Below, in pieces: positions 16,559 through 25,769 of a stretch of 64,000 bases of DNA. A program made the translations under genes and the position numbers. Numbering within the stretch: position 1 is the first letter of the stretch; the number at the start of each line of letters is the position of its first letter. The notes beneath the pieces are model-generated. The model saw nothing but the letters and a program-made list of their open reading frames with translations, was not told the origin of the DNA and searched no databases. The stretch comes from Haloarcula rubripromontorii (lineage in GTDB: Archaea; Halobacteriota; Halobacteria; Halobacteriales; Haloarculaceae), in assembly GCF_001280425.1 (NCBI RefSeq), contig NZ_LIUF01000001.1, forward strand, positions 848,945-912,944. The letters run 5' to 3'.

Positions 16559-17017
16559 TTACTCTTTCAGATCGAGGTCGAACTGCTCGTGTTCACTGGC
16601 GGCGTTGAGCACGACGGAGGTGTTCGACTCCCTGATGTCCGGGTCGGTGAGCAGCTCCTTTATCTGGGCGTTCATGCCGTCGGTATCGGTGAACTTCCCG
16701 ACCGCAATGATGTCGTAGTCGCCGGTGACCTCGTACACCGAGATCATCTGCTTGTGCTCCTTGAGGTCCTCGGTGACTGCCGGGAGTGACGACCCCTCAA
16801 CCTTGAGTTGGATGATGGCCGTCACGTCGTAGCCGAGCTTGTCGTAATCAACCTTGGGCGTGTATCCGTTGATGATCCCCTCGTCCTCAAGATCGGAGAG
16901 GTGGTTTGAGACGGTCGTTACCGACACGTCGAGGTCTTCTCCGAGGCTTCGGAGGCTGGCACGGCCGTCACCCAGAAGTGCATTCACTAACTCACGGTCG
17001 AGATTTTCGTACGTCAT
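16559..17017 (-). CDS. lrp: Lrp/AsnC family transcriptional regulator next to glnA
   Basis: 152-aa DNA-binding protein with an N-terminal HTH ([20 protein letters not shown] then [17 protein letters not shown], about residues 11-48) and a C-terminal RAM ligand-binding domain (about 65-145, with [16 protein letters not shown]). The family senses amino acids and regulates metabolism. It is divergent from glutamine synthetase, with 126 bases between the starts. From memory, this lrp-glnA arrangement recurs in haloarchaea, so a role in nitrogen control is likely. Confidence 0.93.
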   Translation of the reverse strand: MTYENLDRELVNALLGDGRASLRSLGEDLDVSVTTVSNHLSDLEDEGIINGYTPKVDYDKLGYDVTAIIQLKVEGSSLPAVTEDLKEHKQMISVYEVTGDYDIIAVGKFTDTDGMNAQIKELLTDPDIRESNTSVVLNAASEHEQFDLDLKE

Positions 17018-17025
17018 TACATTGG

Positions 17026-17039
17026 GGGACGCCCCCCAG
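17026..17039. promoter_or_regulatory. GC inverted repeat at the lrp transcription start
   Basis: GGGGGACGCCCCCC can pair over five bases on each side of a short centre. It lies 9-22 bases before the lrp ATG, between its TATA-like TTCTAATC (about 17041-17048) and the start codon, where a bound regulator would block initiation. Autoregulation by Lrp is a guess from position. Confidence 0.4.
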
Positions 17040-17143
17040 GGATTAGAATTTTACGAATGTCCAAATGTAAGCGAAAGCGTCGAAACCTTTGCGCAAATCA
17101 GCAGGGTTTTAGTAGTAGCACCGCTCCTATCGGGTGTCCAAAG

Positions 17144-18499
17144 ATGACAAGCGAACTTTCAGAGGCGGCGGAGGAGGTACTCGACGAGATCGAAGAGAAG
17201 AACGTCGACTTCCTTCGACTCCAGTTTACCGACATCCTCGGCACGATCAAGAACGTCTCGATCACAGCCGACCAGGCAGAGAAAGCGTTCACAGAGGGAA
17301 TCTACTTCGACGGGTCCTCGATCAACGGCTTCGTCCGGATTCAGGAGTCCGACATGCGCCTGGACCCGGACCCGTCGACGTTCTCCGTGCTCCCGTGGAG
17401 AGAGAACGTCGAAGGCGGTTCCAGTGCCCGCCTCATTTGTGATGTCATCGACACCTCGACCGGCAAGCCGTTCTCCGGCGACCCGCGTGGCGTCCTGAAG
17501 CGTGCCATCGAGCGCGCTAACGACATGGGCTATACGGTCAACGCCGCACCCGAGCCCGAGTTCTTCCTGTTCGAGGAAGACGAAGAGGGTCGCGCGACCA
17601 CCAAGACCAACGACGCCGGTGGCTACTTCGACCTCGCGCCGAAGGACCTCGCGTCCGACGTGCGCCGTGACATCATCTACGGCCTCGAAGACATGGGCTT
17701 CGACATCGAAGCCTCCCACCACGAGGTCGCACAGGGTCAGCACGAGATCAACTTCACCTACGACGACGCCCTGACAACGGCCGACAACGTCGCTACCTTC
17801 CGTTCTGTCGTCCGCGCCATCGCGGCCGAACACGACCTGCACGCGACGTTCATGCCAAAGCCCATCCCGAAGATCAACGGCTCCGGCATGCACACGCACA
17901 TCTCGCTGTTCACCGAGGACGGCGAGAACGCGTTCCACGACGAGGACGACGAGTTCAACCTCTCCGAGACGGCAAAGAGCTTCACCGCCGGTATCCTCGA
18001 ACACGCGCCGGCCATCACCGCGGTCACTAACCCGACGGTGAACTCCTACAAGCGTCTGGTCCCGGGCTACGAAGCCCCGGTCTACGTCGCCTGGTCGGAC
18101 CGCAACCGCTCGGCGCTCATCCGCAAGCCGGCCGCCCGCACGCCGGCCGCCAGCCGTATCGAGGCTCGCTTCCCCGACCCGTCGTGTAACCCGTACCTCG
18201 CCTTCGCGGCGCTCATTCACGCCGGGCTCGACGGCATCGAGCGAGATCTCGAGTGTGAGGACCCGGTTCGCGAGAACATCTACGACTTCGACGAAGAGAA
18301 ACGCGAGGAGTACGGCATCACCACGCTGCCGGAGAACCTCGGCGAAGCCGTCGACGAACTCGAAAAGGACGAGGTCATCAGCGACGCGCTCGGCGAGCAC
18401 GTCTTCGAGAACTTCGTCGAGGCCAAGCGTCAGGAACACAAGGAGTACCTGGTCGACGTCTCCGACTGGGAACTCGACCGCTACCTCGAGAAGTTCTAA
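17144..18499 (+). CDS. glnA: Glutamine synthetase, type I
   Basis: ATP-dependent ligase making glutamine from glutamate and ammonium; 451 aa, forming a cytoplasmic dodecamer. The beta-grasp N-domain begins near [18 protein letters not shown]; catalytic-domain motifs include [30 protein letters not shown] and [20 protein letters not shown]. No NRYP-type adenylylation tyrosine signature is seen near the C-terminus, consistent with the GlnA type not controlled by adenylylation. A TATA-like TTTTAG near 17107 lies about 35 bases upstream of the ATG, which fits a short leader. A longer open frame from 17057 crosses that box and is rejected. Confidence 0.97.
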   Translation: MTSELSEAAEEVLDEIEEKNVDFLRLQFTDILGTIKNVSITADQAEKAFTEGIYFDGSSINGFVRIQESDMRLDPDPSTFSVLPWRENVEGGSSARLICDVIDTSTGKPFSGDPRGVLKRAIERANDMGYTVNAAPEPEFFLFEEDEEGRATTKTNDAGGYFDLAPKDLASDVRRDIIYGLEDMGFDIEASHHEVAQGQHEINFTYDDALTTADNVATFRSVVRAIAAEHDLHATFMPKPIPKINGSGMHTHISLFTEDGENAFHDEDDEFNLSETAKSFTAGILEHAPAITAVTNPTVNSYKRLVPGYEAPVYVAWSDRNRSALIRKPAARTPAASRIEARFPDPSCNPYLAFAALIHAGLDGIERDLECEDPVRENIYDFDEEKREEYGITTLPENLGEAVDELEKDEVISDALGEHVFENFVEAKRQEHKEYLVDVSDWELDRYLEKF

Positions 18500-18511
18500 A
18501 CGGCCGCCGCT

Positions 18512-19405
18512 TCAGTATTTTTTCGCGAGTCGCTCACCGGCCAGCGGTAGCGTCAGCAGGGCCCCGGTCCCGAGCGCCGCAAGCAGCGTGACGGCGACCG
18601 GTGACGGGTCTAATCCGAACGTCACGCCGAGGAACGTTCCGACTGAGACAACGCCCAGCAACGCCGTGATACCGACACCGTGCCGGGTCGGCTCCGGAAT
18701 CGTATCACCAAGTCGCGACCAGACCACAGCGCCCGCGACAGCAACGCCCAGCGCACCGGCCGAATTACGAGAGACGCCGCTGACGAGCAGCCCTATGACG
18801 GCGATGACAGCTGCGAGTCCGAACACCCGCTCGGGCGTTTTGAGCGTCCCGAGGGCGAGTGCGAGCGCTGTCCCGGCGATGATAAAGCCCGCGAGGATGT
18901 CGGCGAGGTAGTGGACGCCCAGTACTAGCCGGGAGAGCCCGATGAGGGCAACGATTGTCCCGGCGACAGCGGTGCGCTGTCGGCGCGTCCCGACCCGGAG
19001 TGCCCACGCGATACCGCCCCAGACGAGCAGGGAGAGGGTGGCGTGGCCGCTGGGGAAGCCGAATCCCTCTCCGGTCGCCATCGACTCGTAGACGCCCCGC
19101 AGCGCCGCTGGAAGTAGTTCGGCGTGAGTGGCCGTGCCAGCGCCGGGCGGTCGCGGTAGCGCGAACACGCCCTTCAGTGACACGACGAGCGCGACGCCGA
19201 CTGCGAGCAGCGCCACCAGCATCGCCGTCCGGTCGCGAGTGAGGTCCCGACCGAGTTTCGGCGTCCACGGGCCGAGCCAGTACAGCAGGCCACAGGCCAG
19301 AAAGGTGAACCAGAAGTCCCCAAGCTGGGTGAGCAGCGCGAACAGCACGACGACTGCACCGGGCAGCGCCGACAGCACCTCGGTGACGCCGACAGCCCGT
19401 ATCAC
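18512..19405 (-). CDS. PAP2-family membrane phosphatase
   Basis: 297-aa polytopic membrane protein. The phosphatidic acid phosphatase type 2 motifs are all visible: KGVFALPRPP (K-x6-RP, about residue 84), PSGHATLS (about 123) and SRLVLGVHYLAD (SR-x5-H-x3-D, about 160). These residues catalyse removal of phosphate from lipid or isoprenoid phosphates. The GTG start at 19405 overlaps the stop of the upstream YihY-type gene (GTGA), placing both in one operon. The C-terminal third has four further hydrophobic segments of unknown purpose. Confidence 0.92.
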   Translation of the reverse strand: MIRAVGVTEVLSALPGAVVVLFALLTQLGDFWFTFLACGLLYWLGPWTPKLGRDLTRDRTAMLVALLAVGVALVVSLKGVFALPRPPGAGTATHAELLPAALRGVYESMATGEGFGFPSGHATLSLLVWGGIAWALRVGTRRQRTAVAGTIVALIGLSRLVLGVHYLADILAGFIIAGTALALALGTLKTPERVFGLAAVIAVIGLLVSGVSRNSAGALGVAVAGAVVWSRLGDTIPEPTRHGVGITALLGVVSVGTFLGVTFGLDPSPVAVTLLAALGTGALLTLPLAGERLAKKY

Positions 19406-20628
19406 TGTCGCCAGTCGCGCACGCGGTCGACGAGTCGCCCGGGGAGGCCGGTGGCAGTCAGTGTCACGCCGACCGCAATCATGATAATGTAAAGGCCAAG
19501 CACCGACAGCCAGATGACCAGCATCGCCAGCACGGCCCACATGCCCTGCAGGTAGTAGAACGCACCGAGGGTCATGATCGTGCCGTACAGCAAGACGATG
19601 TAGGGGCCCCACTGCCGGGCGTGGCCGCGGCGCATCCGGCGGCGGACGTACTGCTTGAGGTCCGACCGCACCTCGTCACGGTGGAGCGTTCGGTCCTCGA
19701 CGTCTTCGCGGAACGATTCGAACTCCTCGCGGAGTTCCTGTAGTTCCTCGTCTGTCAGCGCGTCGGCGTCTCGTCCGGTTCCGACCGGCGGGGGCGTGTC
19801 GGTCTCGTCAGCGTCCTCACTCATCGCTTTGCCGGACCGTCGGCGCGATACCTGTTGTAGTTGCCGGTCCGCGAGCGCCGCGTTGACCGCTGCGCCCACG
19901 AGCAGCACCTGCCCGGCGAAGTAAAACCACGTCACGAGCAGCAGGACCCCGCCGATGACGCCATACACCTGATATGAATCGGCCTGTGCCGCGTAGACGT
20001 TGAATCCCGTCCCGAGCAGCGTCCACCCGACACCGGCAAACACCGCGCCGGGGACGGCCTCTCGGATGGTCGTCTCCTGATCGGGGAACAGGTAGTACAG
20101 CGGAAGGAAGGCGACCGCCAGCACGGGCACGAGCGCGAGCCCGCCGAGCGCGACCTGCACACCGAGTACCGTCCCGAACGCGCCGATGATACCGAGCCCG
20201 ACCAGTGCGATACCGATGCCGCCCAGCGCGGCCAGCCCGTCGACGAGTTCGCCGACGATGGAGTCGGGGCCGTCCGTCCCGTAGACGCGACTGAAAGCCG
20301 TATCCAGCCCGCGGAACACCTTGAGTGCGCTCCAGAGTGTAATGCCAACACCGAGCACAGTTGCGCCCCCGCGGCCGGCCCCGCTTGTCAGCGCGTCTTC
20401 GAGCAGCGTCGACGCCGCCGGCGTAAGCACGTCACCGGCGGCGCTGACGACTCGCTCGGCGAAGGCCTCCCCGCCTGCCAGCGTACCGACGACCAGCGTC
20501 AGCAACAACAGCGGCAGCAGGGAGACGAACATGTAGTAGGCGATGCCGGCCGCGAGAAAGGAGACCTCTTCCTCCCGTACCGTGCGGACGACCTCACGAC
20601 CGACGGAGACAGCGCGTGTGCGGTCCAC
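19402..20628 (-). CDS. YihY/UPF0761 (BrkB-like) inner membrane protein
   Basis: 408-aa membrane protein. The family core has about six hydrophobic segments (FLAAGIAYYMFVSLLPLLLL at the start; VYGVIGGVLLLVTWFYFAGQ near the end of the core). It is followed by an acidic charged region (about 265-345) and two more helices, an extension seen in haloarchaeal versions. The function of the family is unsettled; the old label ribonuclease BN is wrong. Translation is placed at GTG 20628 because a TATA-like GTATATTT lies 25-32 bases upstream, inside the longer open frame. It is coupled to the PAP2 phosphatase downstream, hinting at envelope lipid metabolism. Confidence 0.85.
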   Translation of the reverse strand: MDRTRAVSVGREVVRTVREEEVSFLAAGIAYYMFVSLLPLLLLTLVVGTLAGGEAFAERVVSAAGDVLTPAASTLLEDALTSGAGRGGATVLGVGITLWSALKVFRGLDTAFSRVYGTDGPDSIVGELVDGLAALGGIGIALVGLGIIGAFGTVLGVQVALGGLALVPVLAVAFLPLYYLFPDQETTIREAVPGAVFAGVGWTLLGTGFNVYAAQADSYQVYGVIGGVLLLVTWFYFAGQVLLVGAAVNAALADRQLQQVSRRRSGKAMSEDADETDTPPPVGTGRDADALTDEELQELREEFESFREDVEDRTLHRDEVRSDLKQYVRRRMRRGHARQWGPYIVLLYGTIMTLGAFYYLQGMWAVLAMLVIWLSVLGLYIIMIAVGVTLTATGLPGRLVDRVRDWRQ

Positions 20629-20652
20629 GCGAGCATGTCGGGGTGGACCCAC

Positions 20653-20660
20653 AAATATAC
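20653..20660 (-). promoter_or_regulatory. TATA box deciding the YihY-type start
   Basis: GTATATTT on the minus strand, 25-32 bases before GTG 20628. A start at GTG 20652 would lie within a base of the box, so that start cannot be on the transcript. Confidence 0.65.
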
Positions 20661-20676
20661 TGTCGACTGATTGATG

Positions 20677-22113
20677 TCAGTCGTCGAGCGCCGCGTCGGG
20701 CCGGTAGGACCGGCTCACGGCCCGCCACGTCCCCGAGTGGAACCGATAGTAGGTCACCGCCGCGGGAACCGCGGTTTCGACCACCAGCGAGGCGTACAGC
20801 GCAAGCGTGCCCAGCGGCGTGACGTAGCCGAGATACGCCAGGGGGAGGGCAAACAGGTACATCCCGGCCAGCTGTGAGTAAAACGGCCAGCGCGTGTCGC
20901 CGCTGGCACGGAGCGGCCCCACGGAACCGCCGTCGACGCCCCGGAATACGACACTGCCACACGCCACGGCGACGAACACCGTCACCAGCGGGAGCACCGT
21001 GGGGTCGGAGACGAACAGGCGGGCGATACCTCGTGAGAACGGGAGCAGCGTCGCTGCGACGACGATGTACACCCCGATACTCAGCCGGAGCACCGTCTGT
21101 GCCCAGACGGTCGCCTCGGCCTCGTTGCCGTCGCCCAGCGCCTGCCCGACCAGGCTGCTGGACGCGAGGCTCAGCCCCCAGTTCGGTGTGTCAAGCAGCG
21201 CCCGGACGCGGAGTGCAACGACGTAGGCCGACACCACGCCCGGCCCGAACAGGCCGACGATGAACAGCCGCGGGAACTGCGCCCCGGTCCGCGCGAGGTT
21301 GGCCCCGACCAGCGGCGCGCCGGTCTCCGCGAGGTCACGCCCCAGTTTCCGGTCGAGGAACGGCCGCGACACCGGAATCCGGACCGGAAACGCGCCGATG
21401 ATCGGCAGGCCACCGCGGGCCAGCCCGACGGCGAACCCGGCCGTGACCAGCACGTTCGCAATGACTGTGCCCAGCGCCGCACCGACGACGCCGAGGCCGA
21501 ACCCGAAGATGAAGACGGCGTTCAACGCGATGTTGACGACCCCGCCGCCGGCCCGCAACAGCATCGGGGTCCAGGCGTCGTCGGCCCCGACCAGCGTCCG
21601 GCTGCCGATAAGATTCAGTGCGGCGAAGGGGACGCCGAGCGCGACGACCCGCAGGTATCGGCTCCCGTACCCGACGGCCGTGGACCCCGTTCCCACGAGG
21701 TCGACGAGCAGTCCGGGCAGGACCCAGTACGCCGCCGCGAGCGGCACTGTCAGCCCCAGCACGACGGCCGCGCTGGTCGTGACGGTGACCGCAAGTTCCC
21801 CCTCGGCGTCGGCCCCGTAGCGCTGTGACACCATGCCGATTGTCCCGCCGGCGACGCCGCCGCCCAGCGCGAACACCAGTTCCCAGAACGGGGCGGCGAA
21901 GCCGACGCCGGCGATGGCGGTCGGTCCGAGCGCTAGCCCCACCATCGCCACGTCGACTGTCGACTTCGACATCCGTGCGAGCCCGGTGACGATTCGGGGC
22001 CAGGACAGGTCCGTCGCCCGGCGGACCCGCTCGCGCTCGACGAGGTCGAACCGCGCGAGCAGACTGCCGACGAGCAGCAGGACGCCACGGACCGGATTGT
22101 ACGTGGAGGGCAC
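20677..22113 (-). CDS. MATE family transporter
   Basis: 478-aa polytopic protein of the MATE/DinF group, with about 12 hydrophobic segments and two halves (MSKSTVDVAMVGLALGPTAI in the first; AETGAPLVGANLARTGAQF starting the second). It probably exports small molecules by cation antiport. It begins with GTG at 22113, with a TATA-like TTCTTAACACC about 35 bases upstream. No regulator is coupled to it. It is clearly diverged from the MATE protein at 14338. Confidence 0.9.
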   Translation of the reverse strand: MPSTYNPVRGVLLLVGSLLARFDLVERERVRRATDLSWPRIVTGLARMSKSTVDVAMVGLALGPTAIAGVGFAAPFWELVFALGGGVAGGTIGMVSQRYGADAEGELAVTVTTSAAVVLGLTVPLAAAYWVLPGLLVDLVGTGSTAVGYGSRYLRVVALGVPFAALNLIGSRTLVGADDAWTPMLLRAGGGVVNIALNAVFIFGFGLGVVGAALGTVIANVLVTAGFAVGLARGGLPIIGAFPVRIPVSRPFLDRKLGRDLAETGAPLVGANLARTGAQFPRLFIVGLFGPGVVSAYVVALRVRALLDTPNWGLSLASSSLVGQALGDGNEAEATVWAQTVLRLSIGVYIVVAATLLPFSRGIARLFVSDPTVLPLVTVFVAVACGSVVFRGVDGGSVGPLRASGDTRWPFYSQLAGMYLFALPLAYLGYVTPLGTLALYASLVVETAVPAAVTYYRFHSGTWRAVSRSYRPDAALDD

Positions 22114-22206
22114 GTTTCGCCACTGCTTTGCGGTCGAACCCGAAAGGTGTTAAGAAACGGACGCCGCCCTCACAGGGTTTATACAGCGCCGCTGCAACGA
22201 CCGGAT

Positions 22207-22626
22207 ATGGATACGGAAGCGGCCATCCGGCACGGGACGATGCAGGTAACCGTCCTGTTGCTCGTCGCGGCCGCGCTGGCTATCGGCTTCGGCGTCGCCG
22301 GTATCGGCGCGTCCCTGCCGATTGTTGTGGGGTTGCTGGTACTGACGGCTGTTCTGTTTGTTGCCCGTCCGGACGAGGACCGACTCGGTCCCGTCGCCGG
22401 TGTCGATCTGGACGGCGTCGTCCGGTCGCTGTGGCTGGCGCCACTTGTTACCGCGCTGGCGCTGCTCGTCCGTCTGTCGGCCACGCCCGGCGAGGTACAG
22501 GCTATCGGCGGGCTGCTCGGTCTCGCCGGGATGGCGAACTACTTCTTGCGCCCAGTGTACCTGCTTGCCTACGACCTCGTCGCCGCGGTTCGAGAGAGCG
22601 TCGGCCGGGCGAACGGCCGGCGCTGA
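22207..22626 (+). CDS. Small membrane protein of unknown function
   Basis: 139-aa protein with four predicted membrane helices (roughly residues 13-33, 35-52, 75-95 and 100-120) and a basic C-terminus. No family recognised. The leaderless ATG 22207 is supported by TTTATA at 22178-22183. It is divergent from the MATE transporter and precedes a Bat-type regulator. Confidence 0.8.
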   Translation: MDTEAAIRHGTMQVTVLLLVAAALAIGFGVAGIGASLPIVVGLLVLTAVLFVARPDEDRLGPVAGVDLDGVVRSLWLAPLVTALALLVRLSATPGEVQAIGGLLGLAGMANYFLRPVYLLAYDLVAAVRESVGRANGRR

Positions 22627-22690
22627 CAAACGAACTCCGGCGCGGGATTTACAGGCTCGCGATATGTGATATCACTCGTCACACTATGCT

Positions 22691-23386
22691 GTGGCCACAC
22701 CCCCTACGCCGTTGGAGGCGGTCGGTGTGATCGCTGCCCGGCTCCGGATTCGCCTTCCAGACGATGTCTGGATCGCCGATGTCTCACAGGCGAACCCGAA
22801 GGCCACGTTCAGGCTGCTCTCCGGGATTCGGGCAGGCGCGACGGCGGTCGAACTCGGCGAGGTAACGACGGACGACCCCGCGACCGTCGGGGACGCTATC
22901 GCGACGCATCCGTCAGTCACCGCATACGAGGAGTTGGAACGCACTACCGACCGCGTGCTCGCGAAATACGAGACGACAGATACGGCCCTGTACGAGTTCG
23001 TCGCCGAGTCGGGGCTCCCGATCGAGTACCCGGTCACCGCCGAGAACGGCTGGTACGAGTTCGACCTCACCGGGTCACGCGCGGAGTTCGACCGCTTCCA
23101 GGCGGCCATTGAGGACGCGGGCAGACAGTACGAACTGCTGTCGCTCGTCCACAGTACCGACCCGGCCGGGCTCCTGACAGACCGTCAGCGGGACGTCCTC
23201 ACGGCCGCGCTCCGAGCGGGCTACTTCGAGTTACCGCGCGACTGCACGCTCGCCGACGTGGCGGCCGCGCTCGACATCGACAAATCGACCGCGAGCCGCG
23301 TTCTCAGACGCGGTCAGACACGAATCGTCAAGTGGTTTCTCACGACGGCGACCGCACAGCCACCGCGGTCGACGGACCGCCAGTAA
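22691..23386 (+). CDS. Bacterio-opsin activator-type HTH regulator
   Basis: 231-aa DNA-binding protein with the C-terminal HTH_10 domain typical of haloarchaeal Bat proteins: LTDRQRDVLTAALRAGYFE, then CTLADVAAALDIDKSTASRV (about residues 155-205). The N-terminal 150 residues form the Bat-associated ligand or protein-interaction domain; there is no PAS or GAF signature. It starts with GTG at 22691. A 10-bp palindrome GTGATATCAC (22666-22675) sits 16-25 bases upstream, a position suited to autoregulation. The targets are not visible. Confidence 0.88.
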   Translation: MATPPTPLEAVGVIAARLRIRLPDDVWIADVSQANPKATFRLLSGIRAGATAVELGEVTTDDPATVGDAIATHPSVTAYEELERTTDRVLAKYETTDTALYEFVAESGLPIEYPVTAENGWYEFDLTGSRAEFDRFQAAIEDAGRQYELLSLVHSTDPAGLLTDRQRDVLTAALRAGYFELPRDCTLADVAAALDIDKSTASRVLRRGQTRIVKWFLTTATAQPPRSTDRQ

Positions 23387-23399
23387 TCCCGAGCCGCGA

Positions 23400-23819
23400 T
23401 CACTCGCCACCTGTGGGAGACGGCACCTCACCGCGCATTTTTTCGGCCCGGTGGCCCGTTTCATGCCTTGACTCCACCGACACAGCCGTCGTTTCCAGAA
23501 GCCGTTCGAGCCGCCGCTCGAACTCGACGTCAGAGAGCTCTCCCCGGGCGTACCGCTGGCGGAGCGTGGCCAGTGCGGCTTCGGTCTCGCCGTCCCGGTC
23601 GGTGGTCGCCGGGCGACTGTCGCTTCGCCGGTCGTACTCTACCAGACCCACCGCCGCCGGGAGCACCACGCCGAAGCCGACGACGAACGCCAGCCAGAAC
23701 CAGTCCACGTCAAGCGCCAGCAGCCCGAACGCGACGCCCAGCGTGACCGCCGTTACGACTGCTGAGACGACTGCACTCAGGGGGTCAGGACGGACCGGGT
23801 TTGACAGGGTCCGGCTCAT
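23400..23819 (-). CDS. SHOCT-domain membrane protein
   Basis: 139-aa protein with two N-terminal membrane helices (about residues 15-35 and 39-60) and a cytoplasmic SHOCT motif (ALATLRQRYARGELSDVEFE, about 84-103), a short helical pair often found at the ends of membrane-linked oligomers. Its ATG overlaps the stop of the upstream membrane-protein gene (ATGA), so the two are co-translated. It is convergent with the Bat-type gene. No enzymatic motif. Confidence 0.85.
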   Translation of the reverse strand: MSRTLSNPVRPDPLSAVVSAVVTAVTLGVAFGLLALDVDWFWLAFVVGFGVVLPAAVGLVEYDRRSDSRPATTDRDGETEAALATLRQRYARGELSDVEFERRLERLLETTAVSVESRHETGHRAEKMRGEVPSPTGGE

Positions 23820-24274
23820 TGTCCACCTCGAACGGTGAGGAATGCGGTGTACGCCGCTCCAATGAAGACAGCGCCGATGAACGCGAGTAGCAGTCCGAAG
23901 GCCCCGTAGCCGACCAGTGGCTCGCTGTACGGTGTGATGATGTCCGACGGCGGTTCGATAGCCCAGGGGCCGAGGTGGACGGCCGTAAGCAGCACGCTGT
24001 TTGCCGTCAGAAACCCGAGCCAGTACCGCAGGCCCACCCGTCCGGTTACCGTGAGGACGAGACCGAACGCCAGCAGTGGGTAGACGGCGAGACTGAACGT
24101 GAACGCGTTCACCTCTGGCGTCAGCGGCCAGCCCACGTGGTTGCCCCGGACAATGTGGTCGACGTGATGTGCCATTCCGAACAGCGCCGGCACGAGCACG
24201 ACGAGATACACCTGTCTCGGAACGCTACTCATACGTGCTACGCTACTGTTCGAACGGTGGTCGGTCCGTTCCAT
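23816..24274 (-). CDS. Four-helix membrane protein of unknown function
   Basis: About 152 aa with four hydrophobic segments and a His-rich first loop (MAHHVDHIVRGNHVGW). The His cluster at the membrane edge could bind metal, but no family is recognised. The start is uncertain: ATG 24274 (MERTDHRS) is used; ATG 24232 (MSSVPRQV) would begin just before the first helix, and an ATG at 24325 overlaps the likely TATA region. It is coupled by ATGA to the SHOCT protein. Confidence 0.75.
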   Translation of the reverse strand: MERTDHRSNSSVARMSSVPRQVYLVVLVPALFGMAHHVDHIVRGNHVGWPLTPEVNAFTFSLAVYPLLAFGLVLTVTGRVGLRYWLGFLTANSVLLTAVHLGPWAIEPPSDIITPYSEPLVGYGAFGLLLAFIGAVFIGAAYTAFLTVRGGQ

Positions 24275-24370
24275 GTGTAGACAGAACGGATGCAGTACAC
24301 TGACGCTTACAGCAATATGTTGCATTCACAGCGGTACGGGCACGCTGCTGTTCGCGAGCAATCGGCTCCC

Positions 24371-25474
24371 TCAGTCCGCCGTCGCCTCGCGAATTTCCAC
24401 CACGTCGGCGTCCGTCTTGAACGTCGTGCCACCGTAGTGCGTGCGCGAGGCCTCGTAGCCGGCGTCACGGAGCTTCCCGATGAACTCGTCCATGGCTTCC
24501 GCGCCGCGCCCCCAGCGCTTGCAGAGGCGGTGCTGGTCGTAGTGGGTCGGCGTGTCGATCTCCGCGCCGAGCGTCGCCAGCAGCGCTTTCGCCTCCTCGG
24601 CGGTGCCCATCTCTTCGGTGATCTGGTCGGCGACGGCGTCGGCGAACTCGGTGTCGCAGGTCTGACCCAGCCAGATGGGGCCGGCAGTCTGGAGGTGCTT
24701 CTCACAGACTGGACAGGCGTCGGGCGCGTCGGCGATGAGGCCGTAGTCGTGGTCGCGCCAGAGGCAGTGCTGGCAGTGGTGGACGTAGCCAAGTTCGTCG
24801 ATGCAGTCGTTGGCAACCTTCGCCCCGTGGTCGAACTCCAGATAGGTCCGGGCGTAGTGTTTCGTCGCGTGGCTGAGAATCGGCCGGGCGGCGATGTCGT
24901 AGCGGGCGGCGGTGCGGACCATCGCCGAGAGGAGGACGCGCATCCCCATCTCGGCGTGGAACTCCGTGTTGCGCGGGACCGCGCCGTAGGAGCGGACGCC
25001 GCTCTCGAAGTGGGCCCCACACAGCGGGGCCGTGTCGGTAGCCGTCACACAGAGGAGGTGTTTGGTCCCCTGAACGGCCGCGTCGGCGAAGGGAATCGGC
25101 GTGCCGAACGGGTCCACGTCCACCACGTCGAACGCCTCGGAGTGCATCAACACGTTCGCGTCCGCCCGCCGGACGGAGGCGGCGAGGTCGTTGCGTTCGA
25201 GGTTCTGCTCACACAGCGCCGTCGCGTCGTCGTCGATGTCACACAGCGTCGTCTCCCAGTCGTTGGCCGCGGCGCGGACCCCCCGGATGCCGCTGGCGGC
25301 GGTGGCGTCCAGGTACGTCGACACGCGTGGGGTTCGCTCTCGGTAGGCCCGCAGCGCCGCCACGGTGATGTCGCGGTTCAGCTCCTGGACGGGGTTGAAG
25401 AACACGTCCGCGCCCTTCCCCGCGTCGGGCTGTTCCGGCACCGTGACGCTCACTCGGCCCTCACTGACGCGCAT
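24371..25474 (-). CDS. trm1: tRNA (guanine26-N2)-dimethyltransferase
   Basis: 367-aa SAM-dependent enzyme that dimethylates G26 of tRNA. The Rossmann methyltransferase half contains [16 protein letters not shown] (about residue 54) and the catalytic [11 protein letters not shown] (about 117). The C-terminal half carries a zinc-ribbon-like set of cysteines (HHCQHC and CPVCEKH) and the family's terminal domain. Length and motif order match archaeal Trm1. A TATA-like ACTTAACGG at about 25496-25504 gives the normal leaderless spacing to the ATG. Confidence 0.96.
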   Translation of the reverse strand: MRVSEGRVSVTVPEQPDAGKGADVFFNPVQELNRDITVAALRAYRERTPRVSTYLDATAASGIRGVRAAANDWETTLCDIDDDATALCEQNLERNDLAASVRRADANVLMHSEAFDVVDVDPFGTPIPFADAAVQGTKHLLCVTATDTAPLCGAHFESGVRSYGAVPRNTEFHAEMGMRVLLSAMVRTAARYDIAARPILSHATKHYARTYLEFDHGAKVANDCIDELGYVHHCQHCLWRDHDYGLIADAPDACPVCEKHLQTAGPIWLGQTCDTEFADAVADQITEEMGTAEEAKALLATLGAEIDTPTHYDQHRLCKRWGRGAEAMDEFIGKLRDAGYEASRTHYGGTTFKTDADVVEIREATAD

Positions 25475-25533
25475 ACTCCCCGATCTGTGCGTGCGCCGTT
25501 AAGTCGTTCGAACCTGCCTGTTGGGTCTGCTGT

Positions 25534-25562
25534 CTTTCAGGCTGTTGTGAACAGCCAGAAAG
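25534..25562. other. Hairpin overlapping structured element A
   Basis: CTTTC-a-GGCTGTT-gtg-AACAGCC-a-GAAAG: 12 paired bases with one A/A mismatch and a three-base loop. Its 3' GAAAG (25558-25562) is also the first part of the left arm of element A, so the two structures are mutually exclusive. Confidence 0.7.
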
Positions 25563-25678
25563 CCCCGAGGCGCTGGCATCGGGGGGCTCGCTGTGCGCTT
25601 CCTCGCTCCTTGCAGTCGCTCGTCCAGTGCTTGCGTCGCCCGCCGTCCGCCAGCGCCTCGCCCCTTTCAGTCCCACCC
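25558..25678 (-). repeat. Structured intergenic element A
   Basis: About 120 bases bounded by inverted arms: left 25558-25576 (GAAAGCCCCGAGGCGCTGG) and right 25650-25668, which match in 16 of 19 positions. The interior contains GGCTCGCTGTGCGCTTC (25585-25601) and CAGTGCTT, and the right end reads CTTTCAGTCCCACC. Element B at 61202 has the same layout with different but still paired arm sequences. It lies in the 295-base gap between trm1 and the sensor kinase gene; no coding frame is evident there. Confidence 0.7.
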
Positions 25679-25769
25679 GTGTCGGCAGTGTAATCGCATT
25701 GCGTTTGGTCGGCTGTACAATCGCAGGCGTCTCGGTCAGATGTCTCGGCTGTCTACGCCGACGCCAAGT

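Noticed and set aside
17159-18439. 426-codon minus-strand open frame
   Set aside because: Antisense of glnA; no motif, and glnA is unambiguous.
19402-20628. Ribonuclease BN
   Set aside because: Old label of the YihY family; the sequence is a polytopic membrane protein with no nuclease motif.
25655-25680. CRISPR-like repeat end (GTGGGACTGAAAGG on the minus strand)
   Set aside because: It resembles the 3' end of haloarchaeal CRISPR repeats, but there is no array of repeats and spacers and no cas gene; it belongs to element A.
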